From Nitrospira sp. (GTDB lineage: Bacteria; Nitrospirota; Nitrospiria; Nitrospirales; Nitrospiraceae): a stretch of DNA of 64,000 bases. Below, piece after piece: positions 7,926 to 17,109 of this stretch (positions within the stretch are counted from its first letter, which is position 1; the number at the start of each line of letters is the position of its first letter). The notes below the pieces were generated by a model. It was not told the DNA's origin, made no database searches, and saw nothing but the letters and a program-made list of their open reading frames with translations. The position numbers were made by a program, and so were the translations under genes. The stretch is taken from NCBI GenBank assembly GCA_015709715.1, contig CP054184.1, positions 496,001-560,000 of the forward strand. Reading direction: 5' to 3'.

Positions 7926-9968
7926 ATGAAAGCCATGCGACAAGCTCCGACCCCTGACTGCCGGGTGTGGCGTCTCATTCTGACGATGTTTGGCCTGTGG
8001 CTGGGCATCAGCGGCTGCACGCACCTTGGTCCCTGGCCGCAGGCCTCATCTTCGGAGCCCTCGGCTGACTCTCAGCAGCCACCTCTCATTCCGAACCTGG
8101 CGGCGCAGATCGAGACGGATCTCCGCGACAACTTACCGGCTCGACTTCCGGCCTTGCGAACCAGCCTGAGCAATCAGAGCAATAAGGTAGCAAAATTTAA
8201 ACGCGGCGCCGTGACACGAATACTCGCTGACCCGTGGGCGGGACTGTCCGAGGTCGAGGGAGCAGCGCTCCTGGCCGTGGCCGCGGCGGAGTCGGGAGTC
8301 GAGGGACTGCCGGCGCTCGTCGACATTCTCGAAAATGAAATGGGTCGGACCGGTACGCCCTTCACGCCCCGCACCTTTCCCGCTACCATGGCCCGTGACG
8401 AATTACTGGGATTCCTCACGACGGTGTTGGAGGAAGCCCACCACGACCGCGAGGAGGCCCTGCGCCGCCTGTCGCCGCAGGAGCGCGAGTTCCTCTTCAG
8501 CCAAGCGCGGACTCTCGTCGAGGGCTTCATTCCGCAGATCACCCCGCCCGACCAACTGTCCGACGTAGAGGTCGCCGGCAAGTTCGCCGCGCTGTTGATG
8601 CAACAGGTGGACTACGCTGCCCTCATTACCGCCGCTCAGCGATTGGCGCGCTTCGGGAACAGAAAATTCTTGCGCCAGCTTGAGATCGCCTTCCAGAACC
8701 GCAAACCGATCAGCCACGCGCCGCCCGGCGTCACCGGGGAGATCTTGCTGGCAGAGCAAACCGCTTACGGCTGGCTGATCGTGGGCGGACGGGGTCCCAA
8801 CAGTTATGACCTCGATCAAGGTGCGGCCTTGATCATCGATCTGGGCGGCAACGACAGCTATCGCGGCGTGATCGGAGCCAGCGCCAATAGCGACATCGGG
8901 AACGGCGTGGTCATCGACCTCGCGGGCAACGACCTCTACGAACCCCTGTCGCTTGGCTTCGCCACAGGGCGGCTGGGCGTCGGGCTCGTCATCGACCAGA
9001 GCGGCGATGACACCTATCGCCTCGCGCCCGGCACCGGCGGCGTCGGATTGGCCGGACTCGGGTTGCTGTATGATGGAGAAGGGCACGATGTCTACGAAGG
9101 CAGCCGCTTCACGCAAGGGGCCTCGTTCGGCGGGTTCGGCCTGCTCGTGGATCGCGCCGGGGACGACCACTATCAGAGTTTCGGGTATGCGTTGGGATTC
9201 GGCGGACCGCTGGGGGTGGGCGCCTTGATCGATGTAGCGGGGAACGATAGCTATGACTGCGGCGGGCGATACCCGAGCGCCTACAACGCGACTGATGCGC
9301 CGAACGCCCAACCGCAAGACCCCGCCTTTCAATACGATTGCTTCGGACTGGGCACCGGAGCCGGTCTGCGCCTCTTCAGCAAGAACCAGGCGCACCGCGC
9401 GCAGAGTCTCGCCGGAGGATGGGGGCTGCTCATCGACGCAGACGGCAACGACCGGTATCGGAGCGCGAACTTCTCCCAAGGCCACGGGTATTTTTTCGGC
9501 CTCGGCGTGAAGCTCGACCTCGCGGGGGATGACGAACACCAGGCGGCCCGTTATGGACAGGGAACCGCCGCCCATTTCGGCGTGGGGCTGACGGTCGATT
9601 ACCAGGGCAAGGATCGTTACCGCTCCAAGGGCCCCTACTACAATGGAGGGTCGGCCTGGGACGGGAGCGTCGCCTTGGCCGTCGACGGCGGCCACGACAG
9701 CGACTTTTACGACCTCCCCGCCTCAAGCGGATTGGGTATGGCCGACCTTGGCGGGTGGGGCCTCTTCATCGAGCAAGGCGGCGCGGATCAATATGCCGTC
9801 AGCCGCGGATTAGGCTACGGCGCCGACACGAGCGTGGGGGCCTTCTTCGACTTGGAAGGGCGAGACGACTATTCTTCGGTCCCTCCTCCGGCCGATGGCC
9901 TGCATCCGGAACGGCTCAACCACAAGACCTATTTGGAAAATATGGGCAGCCTCTTTGTCGACCGGTAG
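7926..9968 (+). CDS. Large lipoprotein with GNDxY repeats (beta-solenoid-like)
   Basis: The 680-residue protein begins with a lipoprotein signal ending in the lipobox ISGC, so it should be anchored in the outer or inner membrane. Residues ~50-280 are helical. From about residue 290 there are roughly ten repeats of ~20-35 residues carrying an Asp-rich turn: LGGNDSY, LAGNDLY, QSGDDTY, GEGHDVY, RAGDDHY, VAGNDSY, DADGNDRY and so on. This G-N-D-x-Y periodicity recalls calcium-binding beta-roll or beta-solenoid proteins. The helical region has no recognised motif. The function is unknown; a surface or periplasmic structural role is an inference. Confidence 0.65.
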   Translation: MKAMRQAPTPDCRVWRLILTMFGLWLGISGCTHLGPWPQASSSEPSADSQQPPLIPNLAAQIETDLRDNLPARLPALRTSLSNQSNKVAKFKRGAVTRILADPWAGLSEVEGAALLAVAAAESGVEGLPALVDILENEMGRTGTPFTPRTFPATMARDELLGFLTTVLEEAHHDREEALRRLSPQEREFLFSQARTLVEGFIPQITPPDQLSDVEVAGKFAALLMQQVDYAALITAAQRLARFGNRKFLRQLEIAFQNRKPISHAPPGVTGEILLAEQTAYGWLIVGGRGPNSYDLDQGAALIIDLGGNDSYRGVIGASANSDIGNGVVIDLAGNDLYEPLSLGFATGRLGVGLVIDQSGDDTYRLAPGTGGVGLAGLGLLYDGEGHDVYEGSRFTQGASFGGFGLLVDRAGDDHYQSFGYALGFGGPLGVGALIDVAGNDSYDCGGRYPSAYNATDAPNAQPQDPAFQYDCFGLGTGAGLRLFSKNQAHRAQSLAGGWGLLIDADGNDRYRSANFSQGHGYFFGLGVKLDLAGDDEHQAARYGQGTAAHFGVGLTVDYQGKDRYRSKGPYYNGGSAWDGSVALAVDGGHDSDFYDLPASSGLGMADLGGWGLFIEQGGADQYAVSRGLGYGADTSVGAFFDLEGRDDYSSVPPPADGLHPERLNHKTYLENMGSLFVDR

Positions 9969-10063
9969 CCGACGATCGGGCAGCACGCTTGACTCCCTCT
10001 TCTCCGTGGATATCTCCAACCAACAGGCATGGCCTGTCGAGGTCGGGAACTTTGGAGGATGAC

Positions 10064-12463
10064 ATGAACGATCCCAACACGTCGATATTCAAGAACCTAC
10101 CGGTCCTTCCGTTAAAACGAACGGTGCTCTTCCCCGGCACGATGATGCCGCTGACCGTGGGGCGGGATCGTTCCGTGGCCGCCGTCGAAGCCGCCTTAAA
10201 GACCGAAGACAAGACCATCCTGGTGGTGGCCCAGCGCGATGCGCAGACGGATCAGCCGACGCAAGAAGACCTCTATACCATCGGCACGAAGGCCGTCATC
10301 AAGCAGACGGTCCGGGCGCCCGAAGGCCATTACAACATTTTGATTCAGGGATTGGAGCGCTTCGTCCTGTTGAAGCTGGACCAGGTCGATCCCTACCTGC
10401 AGGCGCGCGTGAAACAATTGCCGCCTCCGAGTGAACAGAGCACGGAGGTCGAGGCGCTGCACCGCGCGATTCTCGACATCATCACCGAATTGCCCAAACT
10501 CATCCAGACTCCCGGCGTCAACGAGGCGGTCACGGCCCTCGGGACGGAAGAAGACCCGGTGGTGCTGGCCTATCGAATCGCGTCCCTACTCAACCTCACG
10601 CTGGACGGCGAACAGCAACTGCTGGAAGCCCACACCCGCGCCGACCTGCTCCGCGGGCTCTACGCAGCCCTGTCGCGGGAAGTACAGATTCTGCAACTCC
10701 GCGACAAGATTGCGAGTGAGGCCAAGGAGAAACTCAGCAAGACACAGCGCGAGTATCTCTTGCGCGAGCAATTGAAGACCATTCAGCAGGAGTTGGGCGA
10801 AAGCGAAGGCGAAGAAGGCGACGTCGGGACGCTCCGGAAGAAGATTCAGGAGGCCAACCTGCCGGAGGCCGTCCGCAAGGAGACCGAGCGCGAGCTGACA
10901 CGCTTGGCCAAGACGCCCAGCGGATCGCCGGAGCATCAGGTGATTCGAAACTATCTGGAATTGGTCCTTGAACTGCCGTGGAACAAAGCCTCAGAAGAAC
11001 ATCTGGACCTCGCGAACGTCCGGAACGTGCTGAACGAGGACCACTACGGCATCAAGGAAGTCAAGGAACGTATCGTCGAGCACCTGGCCGTCTTGAAACT
11101 GAACCCGGCCGCCAAGGCGCCGATTCTCTGCTTGGTGGGTCCTCCCGGCGTGGGCAAGACCAGCTTGGGTCAGTCCATCGCCAAGGCCATGGGCCGCACG
11201 TTCGAGCGGTTCAGCCTGGGCGGTCTGCACGATGAAGGCGAACTGCGCGGACATCGCCGGACCTATGTCGGTGCATTGCCGGGCCGAATCATCCAAGCGA
11301 TGCGACGAGCCGGCGTGAACAATCCCGTGATCATGCTGGACGAAGTGGATAAGCTGGGGCGCGATTTCCGCGGCGACCCCGCCGCCGCGCTGTTGGAGAT
11401 CTTGGACCCGGCGCAAAACCATACGTTCCGCGACCACTATCTGGATTTGCCGTTCGACCTCTCGAAGGTGTTCTTCATCACGACGGCGAACACCTTGGAA
11501 ACCCTGTCGCAGCCGCTGCTCGACCGGATGGAAATCATCCGGCTGAACGGCTACAGCGAGCGGGAAAAGCGGGAGATCGCCCTGCGGTACCTCTGGCCGA
11601 GACGCTTGAAGGAGGCCGGTCTCAGGGCGGAGGACGTGCACCTGCCCGAGGCGGTCTTCGATCAGGTGATCGCACGGTACACGCGAGAGTCCGGGGTGCG
11701 GCAACTCGAGCAAATGTTGGGGCGGCTCACGAGGAAGGTCGCCGTCGCCATGGCAGACCGGCCTGCCGACTCCCCGGCTGAGACGATCGAGATCACCCAC
11801 GCGTTGCTGGACGACTGGCTCGGACAGGAACGGTTCCAGCCGGAAGAGGCCCGCAAGGACCTGCCGGCCGGCGTGGCGACCGGCCTGGCCTGGACGCCGA
11901 CGGGTGGTGACGTGCTCTATATCGAAACAAGCCTCCTGCCTGGAAGCCATGAATTGACCCTCACCGGCCAACTCGGCGACGTCATGCAGGAGTCGGCACG
12001 CGCCGCACGGAGTTATCTCTGGAGCCATGCCGAGTCCATGGGGCTCGACATCTCCCGGTTCAAGCGGAACGGCGTGCACATTCACGTGCCGTCCGGCGCC
12101 ATTCCCAAAGACGGCCCCTCGGCGGGCATCACAATGGCCACGGCCTTGGCGTCGGCCTACGTCGGCAAGCCGGTGCGAAGTGACACGGCTATGACAGGCG
12201 AGATCAGCCTGACCGGGTTGGTGCTGCCGGTGGGCGGGATCAAGGAGAAGGTGCTGGCGGCCCATCGGGCCGGCATCCGGCGCATCATCCTCCCGAAGGC
12301 CAACGAAAAGGACTTGAAGGAAGTCCCGGAAGAGGTACGACAGGACCTCCAGGTCTTTCTAGTCCAGCGGCTGGACGAGGTGTTGCAGGCTGCGTTCCAA
12401 GAGGAAGCAGCGGGCCCTGTCCCGATCGCAGCGGAGGCGTCCGCGGGAGCCTCGCAAGGCTGA
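10064..12463 (+). CDS. lon: ATP-dependent protease Lon
   Basis: The 799-residue protein has the full Lon layout. The N-terminal substrate-binding domain starts LPVLPLKRTVLFPG. A long coiled-coil linker with the QREYLLREQLKTIQQELGE signature follows. The AAA+ module has Walker A GPPGVGKT and Walker B VIMLDEVDK. The C-terminal protease has catalytic Ser in KDGPSAGITM and Lys in GGIKEKVLAAHRAG. GGAGG lies 6-7 bp before the ATG at 10064. Lon degrades misfolded and regulatory proteins in the cytoplasm. MsrB follows in the same direction after 22 bp, so damaged-protein turnover and repair may be co-expressed. Confidence 0.97.
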   Translation: MNDPNTSIFKNLPVLPLKRTVLFPGTMMPLTVGRDRSVAAVEAALKTEDKTILVVAQRDAQTDQPTQEDLYTIGTKAVIKQTVRAPEGHYNILIQGLERFVLLKLDQVDPYLQARVKQLPPPSEQSTEVEALHRAILDIITELPKLIQTPGVNEAVTALGTEEDPVVLAYRIASLLNLTLDGEQQLLEAHTRADLLRGLYAALSREVQILQLRDKIASEAKEKLSKTQREYLLREQLKTIQQELGESEGEEGDVGTLRKKIQEANLPEAVRKETERELTRLAKTPSGSPEHQVIRNYLELVLELPWNKASEEHLDLANVRNVLNEDHYGIKEVKERIVEHLAVLKLNPAAKAPILCLVGPPGVGKTSLGQSIAKAMGRTFERFSLGGLHDEGELRGHRRTYVGALPGRIIQAMRRAGVNNPVIMLDEVDKLGRDFRGDPAAALLEILDPAQNHTFRDHYLDLPFDLSKVFFITTANTLETLSQPLLDRMEIIRLNGYSEREKREIALRYLWPRRLKEAGLRAEDVHLPEAVFDQVIARYTRESGVRQLEQMLGRLTRKVAVAMADRPADSPAETIEITHALLDDWLGQERFQPEEARKDLPAGVATGLAWTPTGGDVLYIETSLLPGSHELTLTGQLGDVMQESARAARSYLWSHAESMGLDISRFKRNGVHIHVPSGAIPKDGPSAGITMATALASAYVGKPVRSDTAMTGEISLTGLVLPVGGIKEKVLAAHRAGIRRIILPKANEKDLKEVPEEVRQDLQVFLVQRLDEVLQAAFQEEAAGPVPIAAEASAGASQG

Positions 12464-12485
12464 CGGGATATGATTGGAGGACCAG

Positions 12486-12905
12486 ATGGGCGAGAAAATT
12501 TCAATCGGCCCGATCGTGAAGATCACCAAGAGCGACAGTGACTGGAAAAAGCAGCTGACCCCGGAGCAGTATCAGGTGTTGCGTCACGAGGGCACAGAGC
12601 CGCCGTTTCGCAACGCCTTTCATGACAACAAGACGCCCGGCCTCTATCACTGCGCCGGTTGCGATTTGCCGCTCTTCTCCTCGGGACATAAATTCGACAG
12701 CGGCACGGGCTGGCCCAGCTTCTGGCAACCGCTGGCGCCCGAGGTGATCGCAACGAAGACGGACTTCAAGCTCATTCTTCCGCGAACGGAAGTCCACTGC
12801 GCCCGTTGCGATGGACACCAGGGCCACGTATTCAAGGACGGGCCGCCACCGACGGGGCTGCGGTACTGCATCAATTCCGCAGCCCTCACCTTCGTTCCCG
12901 CCTGA
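12486..12905 (+). CDS. msrB: Peptide methionine-R-sulfoxide reductase
   Basis: The 139-residue protein reduces methionine-R-sulfoxide in proteins. It contains the structural zinc CxxC pairs (CAGC and CARC), the [11 protein letters not shown] block, and the C-terminal catalytic Cys in RYCINSAAL. The start at 12486 has GGAGG five bases upstream; an in-frame ATG at 12474 lacks a ribosome site. No signal peptide is present, so it is cytoplasmic. It directly follows lon. Confidence 0.95.
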   Translation: MGEKISIGPIVKITKSDSDWKKQLTPEQYQVLRHEGTEPPFRNAFHDNKTPGLYHCAGCDLPLFSSGHKFDSGTGWPSFWQPLAPEVIATKTDFKLILPRTEVHCARCDGHQGHVFKDGPPPTGLRYCINSAALTFVPA

Positions 12906-12988
12906 CGTCATCCCGTCATCCGGCAGGGCGCGGGTCGCGCGGGCTCGGCTTGCTATTTCCTCGTCCGAGCCCTAGACTATTTGCCTTC

Positions 12989-14158
12989 ATGTCGCCGTTG
13001 CCCTCCATACGCATCGCCCTATGCCTGCTCATGCCCTGGACTTCGATCTTGGGTTGTTCGCAGTCTTCCGATGTCCTCTCGGCCAAGCTCAATGCCTGTG
13101 TGATTGTGACCGAAGCCGATGTGGAGCTGGCCATCGGCACGCCCGTCACGGCCGGCAAGCAACAGAACGACCGGCAATGTCTCTACCAAGCCAAGGGCAA
13201 TCCGGAAGAGTCCGTGATCGTCGATTTCAATCCGGTACTGGACAGAGACGGCAAGAGCGCCTTTCAGGACCAACGGTCGAAGGCCGACCATCACTCGGTG
13301 CCCGGGATCGGCGACGGAGCCTTCACGATCCGCTCGCCGGTCGGCGGAGTGCAACTGACCTTTCTCAAGGACGATGCGCTCGTCACGCTCTCGCTCTCCT
13401 CCGCGAAACAGGCCAATCAGCAGGCGGCCGTCACCAATCTGGCCAAAGTCGCCGCCTCCAGGTTGGGGATGCCGATACCCAAGCCGACGGCGGCATCCGA
13501 GAAATCGGCGCCGGTTGCGTTTTCATCGCAATGGGCAGGCGATTGGTACGGCTGCGTCCCGCTTGGCCTCCTCTACGGAAAAGGCCACCTGTCGCTGAGT
13601 GACCGAGGAGACTGGACCTTGGCAAGCGCCCTGGTCATGCCGGGAACCGTCACGGCAGACCACGGGCGCTGGCAAACGGAGTCCTATCAAGAGATTCTTC
13701 ACGGAACCTATCAGGTGGCCGACCAAGATTCCTTCTCGACCACCGGCATTCTGAATGTGAACTGGTCCCGGCTCGGGAAGGCCCAGGCTCCTGGGCGCTT
13801 CGATCCTCTCCTCTGGCAATCCTTCGCGTCCATGCCTCCGCGCAAGGTGACCGTGAAGCGGCTACCGCCGGTCGAGCCTAAACTGGTGGGGACTTGGGAA
13901 GGGTCGGCGAAGTTCGTCGATCGACAAGAAGAGTTCGTCTGGTTGATCACCTCGGCCAACGTGTCGGAGTTTTACAAGGCCATCACCCAGACGGGCCGCA
14001 TGGAGGCCGACGGCGATCGCTTCAAGTTGATCGTCCCACAGAGTAAGTCGACCCCCTTGACCGTTCGCTTTCAGGCTCAGGACAAGCTGGAATTGACCGA
14101 CGGCAGCGGCGCGTCGTCCACCTGGGGGCGAAGCGAAATGCAGCTCACCCGCTGCTGA
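12989..14158 (+). CDS. Uncharacterised lipoprotein with two domains
   Basis: The 389-residue protein has a lipoprotein signal peptide ending SILGC. The mature N-terminal half (about residues 25-165) has the look of a DUF3558-type small domain, with NACVIVTEADVELAIGTPV and a paired Cys in QNDRQCLYQ. The C-terminal half (about 175-389) is beta-rich with two similar stretches (WAGDWYGCVPLG and VGTWEGSAKFV), which suggests lipocalin-like barrels. No catalytic motif is visible. It is 83 bp downstream of msrB and may be a separate transcript. The domain readings are pattern-based and uncertain. Confidence 0.6.
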   Translation: MSPLPSIRIALCLLMPWTSILGCSQSSDVLSAKLNACVIVTEADVELAIGTPVTAGKQQNDRQCLYQAKGNPEESVIVDFNPVLDRDGKSAFQDQRSKADHHSVPGIGDGAFTIRSPVGGVQLTFLKDDALVTLSLSSAKQANQQAAVTNLAKVAASRLGMPIPKPTAASEKSAPVAFSSQWAGDWYGCVPLGLLYGKGHLSLSDRGDWTLASALVMPGTVTADHGRWQTESYQEILHGTYQVADQDSFSTTGILNVNWSRLGKAQAPGRFDPLLWQSFASMPPRKVTVKRLPPVEPKLVGTWEGSAKFVDRQEEFVWLITSANVSEFYKAITQTGRMEADGDRFKLIVPQSKSTPLTVRFQAQDKLELTDGSGASSTWGRSEMQLTRC

Positions 14159-14332
14159 CCCTCCACGGCACTCCCTCAAAAACCGTTTCCGCCATCCTCT
14201 TCAGGGCCTTGCCTTGACTGCCCATCGAGACAACCGATAGATCGGACCAACAGGAGTTAATCCTCCGCTTCTCATCTCCACACGACCCGCGCCCTCCCAT
14301 CAACGACGACGTGATCTACGCTGTGGCGGTCG

Positions 14333-14908
14333 TTAATCGTGCAAGAACGCGCGCAGGGATTCGGTCGGCACTAATCCCACCAGGATCGACTGATCCTGCC
14401 GCTCAAGCAGCGGCACGCCGGCATGATCCGTTTCCGTCCATTGTTCCTGCCAGGTCCACAAGAGGGAATCGACCGACAGTGCTGCAGGTCCCACCACCTC
14501 GGTCGGCGCCAGCTCAGAACGTCGCGCCGCTTCCCGTAAGACCTCTTCGTCAGACAGATCCTTCCCCTCCAACCAGAACGACCGATACAACGCTCGTGCG
14601 AAGACGAGGCCGCGGGAACGATCTTGCTGAACTGCCCGCGCGGCTGCGGCAATCGCTCGCTTCGTGTTCGGCTTCCCCGACGGAACCCGAATCGGCACCT
14701 CCGGCGCCAATCGGCGGATCAGTTCGACTTCCTGCCTCAATTCAGCGGCAAGGGGTCCGCCCCAGGTCGCCATCGGAAGCGAAAGATGCGGCGCATGTTG
14801 CACCCCCTGCCACAGCACCCGGTCCAGAAGCCCGAGCCCATGGAGTCGTTCATGGAGGGCGTAACAGAAGGGACAGTTGAAGTCGCTGTAGAGTCGAACC
14901 TCGTTCAT
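14333..14908 (-). CDS. DsbA-family thioredoxin-fold oxidoreductase (FrnE-like)
   Basis: The 191-residue protein opens with LYSDFNCPFCYALHERL. This is a thioredoxin-fold CxxC (CPFC) active site without a signal peptide. The helical insertion and the C-terminal VGPAALSVDS ... AGVPLLERQDQSILVGLVP (cis-Pro region after GVP) match the cytoplasmic DsbA-like / FrnE / 2-hydroxychromene-2-carboxylate isomerase superfamily. The CxxC favours a thiol-disulfide role over isomerase activity. It is the downstream partner of the cyclase gene (14-bp gap, same strand). Confidence 0.8.
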   Translation of the reverse strand: MNEVRLYSDFNCPFCYALHERLHGLGLLDRVLWQGVQHAPHLSLPMATWGGPLAAELRQEVELIRRLAPEVPIRVPSGKPNTKRAIAAAARAVQQDRSRGLVFARALYRSFWLEGKDLSDEEVLREAARRSELAPTEVVGPAALSVDSLLWTWQEQWTETDHAGVPLLERQDQSILVGLVPTESLRAFLHD

Positions 14909-14922
14909 CGCGCGATCCGGTG

Positions 14923-15732
14923 CTACGGGACGATGGCGATGATCCGCACCGGCGCGCCGGTTCCGCCGGCGATCTTCATGGGCAAGGCCACGACCGTCGC
15001 TCCGACGGGCGGAAGTTCATCAAGGCGGGCCACGTTTTCCAACCCGTACACCCCAGCGGCACTCAGAATTCGGTGGACCACAAAATCTTGCGAGGGCCCA
15101 TGGTCCATGCTGGGGGTATCGATGCCCACACCGCTGACCCGCTTGGCCACCAGCCACTCCGCCGCCTCTTGCGAGATCCCAGGGAAATGCAACGTCGTAA
15201 GGTGATCCGGCGTCGCGCTCCCGAAATACCTCGTCCGGTCCTTCCAATAGGTTCCCCAGCCGGTGAGCATCAGGACGATGGCGCCATTCGGCAAGGGGCC
15301 ATGATGAGCCTCCCAACGTTGAAGGTCTGCTGTCGAGACTCGATAATCCCGGTCGAGTGCGGTGGCCTCACGGACGTCGATCACGGCGGCAAGCCCCATG
15401 AGTTGTTCCACGGGTATGCGGTCGATCTCCACCTGCCCTTGTGCAAAATGGATCGGCGCATCCATGTGGGTGCCCGCATGTTCCGACAATGCCACCTGTC
15501 CGGTCGCGTACCAGGCCTCCGTCTCGGTTCCGCCCTTGGTCATGCCGCTGCGATGGAACGGTGGATTGGTCGGCCAGACCTGTGTCGTCTCATCGAATGC
15601 GTAGGTCAAATCCACCAGGCGTTGGCCTGCGCTCGCCTCGCACCATGCTCCGAGCCCGGGAAGACAGAACAGAAAGACACCTGCGGCCAGAACGGCCTGC
15701 CGAACTGCGGAGTTCACGGGATCATCGGTCAT
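14923..15732 (-). CDS. Secreted metal-dependent cyclase/kynurenine-formamidase-like hydrolase
   Basis: The 269-residue protein (start at 15732) has an N-terminal hydrophobic signal segment and then the cyclase-family (PF04199) core. The metal-binding motif SEHAGTHMDAPIHF matches HxGTHxDxPxHF. The C-terminal GVGIDTPSMDHG ... ENVARLDELPPVGA block is also typical, and the last strand ALPMKIAGGTGAPVR is well conserved. Such enzymes hydrolyse amides or lactones such as N-formylkynurenine. The signal segment puts it in the periplasm. It is divergent from the RubisCO-like gene. Confidence 0.85.
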   Translation of the reverse strand: MTDDPVNSAVRQAVLAAGVFLFCLPGLGAWCEASAGQRLVDLTYAFDETTQVWPTNPPFHRSGMTKGGTETEAWYATGQVALSEHAGTHMDAPIHFAQGQVEIDRIPVEQLMGLAAVIDVREATALDRDYRVSTADLQRWEAHHGPLPNGAIVLMLTGWGTYWKDRTRYFGSATPDHLTTLHFPGISQEAAEWLVAKRVSGVGIDTPSMDHGPSQDFVVHRILSAAGVYGLENVARLDELPPVGATVVALPMKIAGGTGAPVRIIAIVP

Positions 15733-15855
15733 GCTGCGCTCCTTCATCTCTACGACCGGTCGGCCATCGGCCCGGCAACAGGCGACTGGACTCCGACAGG
15801 TCGGAGGGCTACGCTACCCTCTCTCATCTTGAACTGCAACTGTGGAGATCAGGTC

Positions 15856-17013
15856 ATGGCAAGCCTCCCAGGGCGAGTGGATGGTCACAACTTTTCAGGC
15901 CGTCGGTTCCTGGCCGAATACCACATCGTTGGCACCCGCGCCACGGCAGAGGAGCGGGCGAAACTGCTCTGTGTCGAGCAGACCGTCGAGGCGGCTGAAC
16001 ACGTCATTCCGCCCGGTCCGATCCGAGACCACGTGCTAGGCCGTGTGGAAGAGACAGAATCGCTGGACCAGGATCACCACCGATTCAAGATCAGCTTTGC
16101 CGCGGAGTTGCTGGATGGCTCCATGGGCACGTTGCTGCATGTGGTCTTCGGGATGGCCGCCTTAAGCAGCGGCGTGCGCCTCACGGATCTCATCCTTCCC
16201 GACGCCCTCGCTGATCACGGGACCTGCCCACATTTCGGTTCATCCGGCCTGCGGGATCTCCTCGCTGTTCCGACGCGCCCGCTGACCTGCGCCGTGCTCA
16301 AACCTCTCGGGCTCTCCCCGAAGGAACTGGCCGCCTTGGCCAGGGAGTTCGCGCTCGGCGGAGTAGACATGGTCAAGGACGACCAAGGCCTAGGCGACCA
16401 TCCCTTCTGCCGATTCGAGGAACGGGTTGCTCGTTGCGTCGAGTCCATCGCCGATGCCGTGCGCGTGACGGGGAAACGTTGCCTCTACGCGCCGCACATC
16501 TCCGGCCCATGGCCCGCCCTGTTGCAACGTGCTACTGCCGCACAGCAAGCGGGTGCGGGCGCCCTGCTGATTTGCCCGGGGCTGATCGGGTTCGACGCGA
16601 TCGCGTTGCTGGCGCGCCATCAACCCCTGTCACTGCCCCTGTTGTCGCATCCCGACTTTCTCGGCCATTTCGTCCACCCGGACAGCGGGATTGCGCCCTC
16701 CGTCCTGTTCGGCCTGTTGCCTCGACTGGCCGGCGCCGACCTGTCCATCTACCCCACGTTCGGCCTGCAGTACCCCGTCTCACAGGACGACTGCCGGAAC
16801 ATCGCGGAGGCCTGCCGCCGCCCGCTCGGAGCACGCCTGCCGATCTTTCCCACCGCCGCAGGCAGGATGGAAGCCTCCCGTATCGCCGAAATGATGCGGG
16901 TCTACGGCCGTGATCTGGTCTTCATCCTGGGAAGCGACCTTCGCAGAGACCCTGCTCGCATCAGCCACGCCTGTCGGACATTCATTCGTCTCACAACCGC
17001 CGAGTTCCCATAG
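15856..17013 (+). CDS. RubisCO-like protein (form IV)
   Basis: The 385-residue protein has the RubisCO large-chain architecture: an N-terminal domain starting after LAEYHI and a TIM barrel with VLKPLGLSP, GGVDMVKDDQGL and YPTFGLQYPVSQDDC. Compared with true RubisCO, the metal-binding K-x-D-E signature reads K-D-D-Q, so the last carboxylate ligand is Gln. The second Lys of KPK is Leu, and the loop-6 Lys region is missing. It is therefore a form IV RubisCO-like protein that should not fix CO2. Known relatives are enolases or isomerases in sulfur or sugar-acid metabolism. The ATG at 15856 is chosen over a long upstream frame that overlaps the cyclase. Confidence 0.85.
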   Translation: MASLPGRVDGHNFSGRRFLAEYHIVGTRATAEERAKLLCVEQTVEAAEHVIPPGPIRDHVLGRVEETESLDQDHHRFKISFAAELLDGSMGTLLHVVFGMAALSSGVRLTDLILPDALADHGTCPHFGSSGLRDLLAVPTRPLTCAVLKPLGLSPKELAALAREFALGGVDMVKDDQGLGDHPFCRFEERVARCVESIADAVRVTGKRCLYAPHISGPWPALLQRATAAQQAGAGALLICPGLIGFDAIALLARHQPLSLPLLSHPDFLGHFVHPDSGIAPSVLFGLLPRLAGADLSIYPTFGLQYPVSQDDCRNIAEACRRPLGARLPIFPTAAGRMEASRIAEMMRVYGRDLVFILGSDLRRDPARISHACRTFIRLTTAEFP

Positions 17014-17109
17014 GATTCGCTCAAGTTCATTCTCGCCCGGTCCGATAAAGCAGAGGGCCGTCCTACGTAGTGGTCTCGGGATTCACGCTCCAGAGAAAGT
17101 GAGAAGGCC

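Noticed and set aside
14920..15855. Long in-frame extension upstream of the RubisCO-like gene.
   Set aside because: It is antisense to the cyclase gene; the family fit and a methionine at 15856 define the start.
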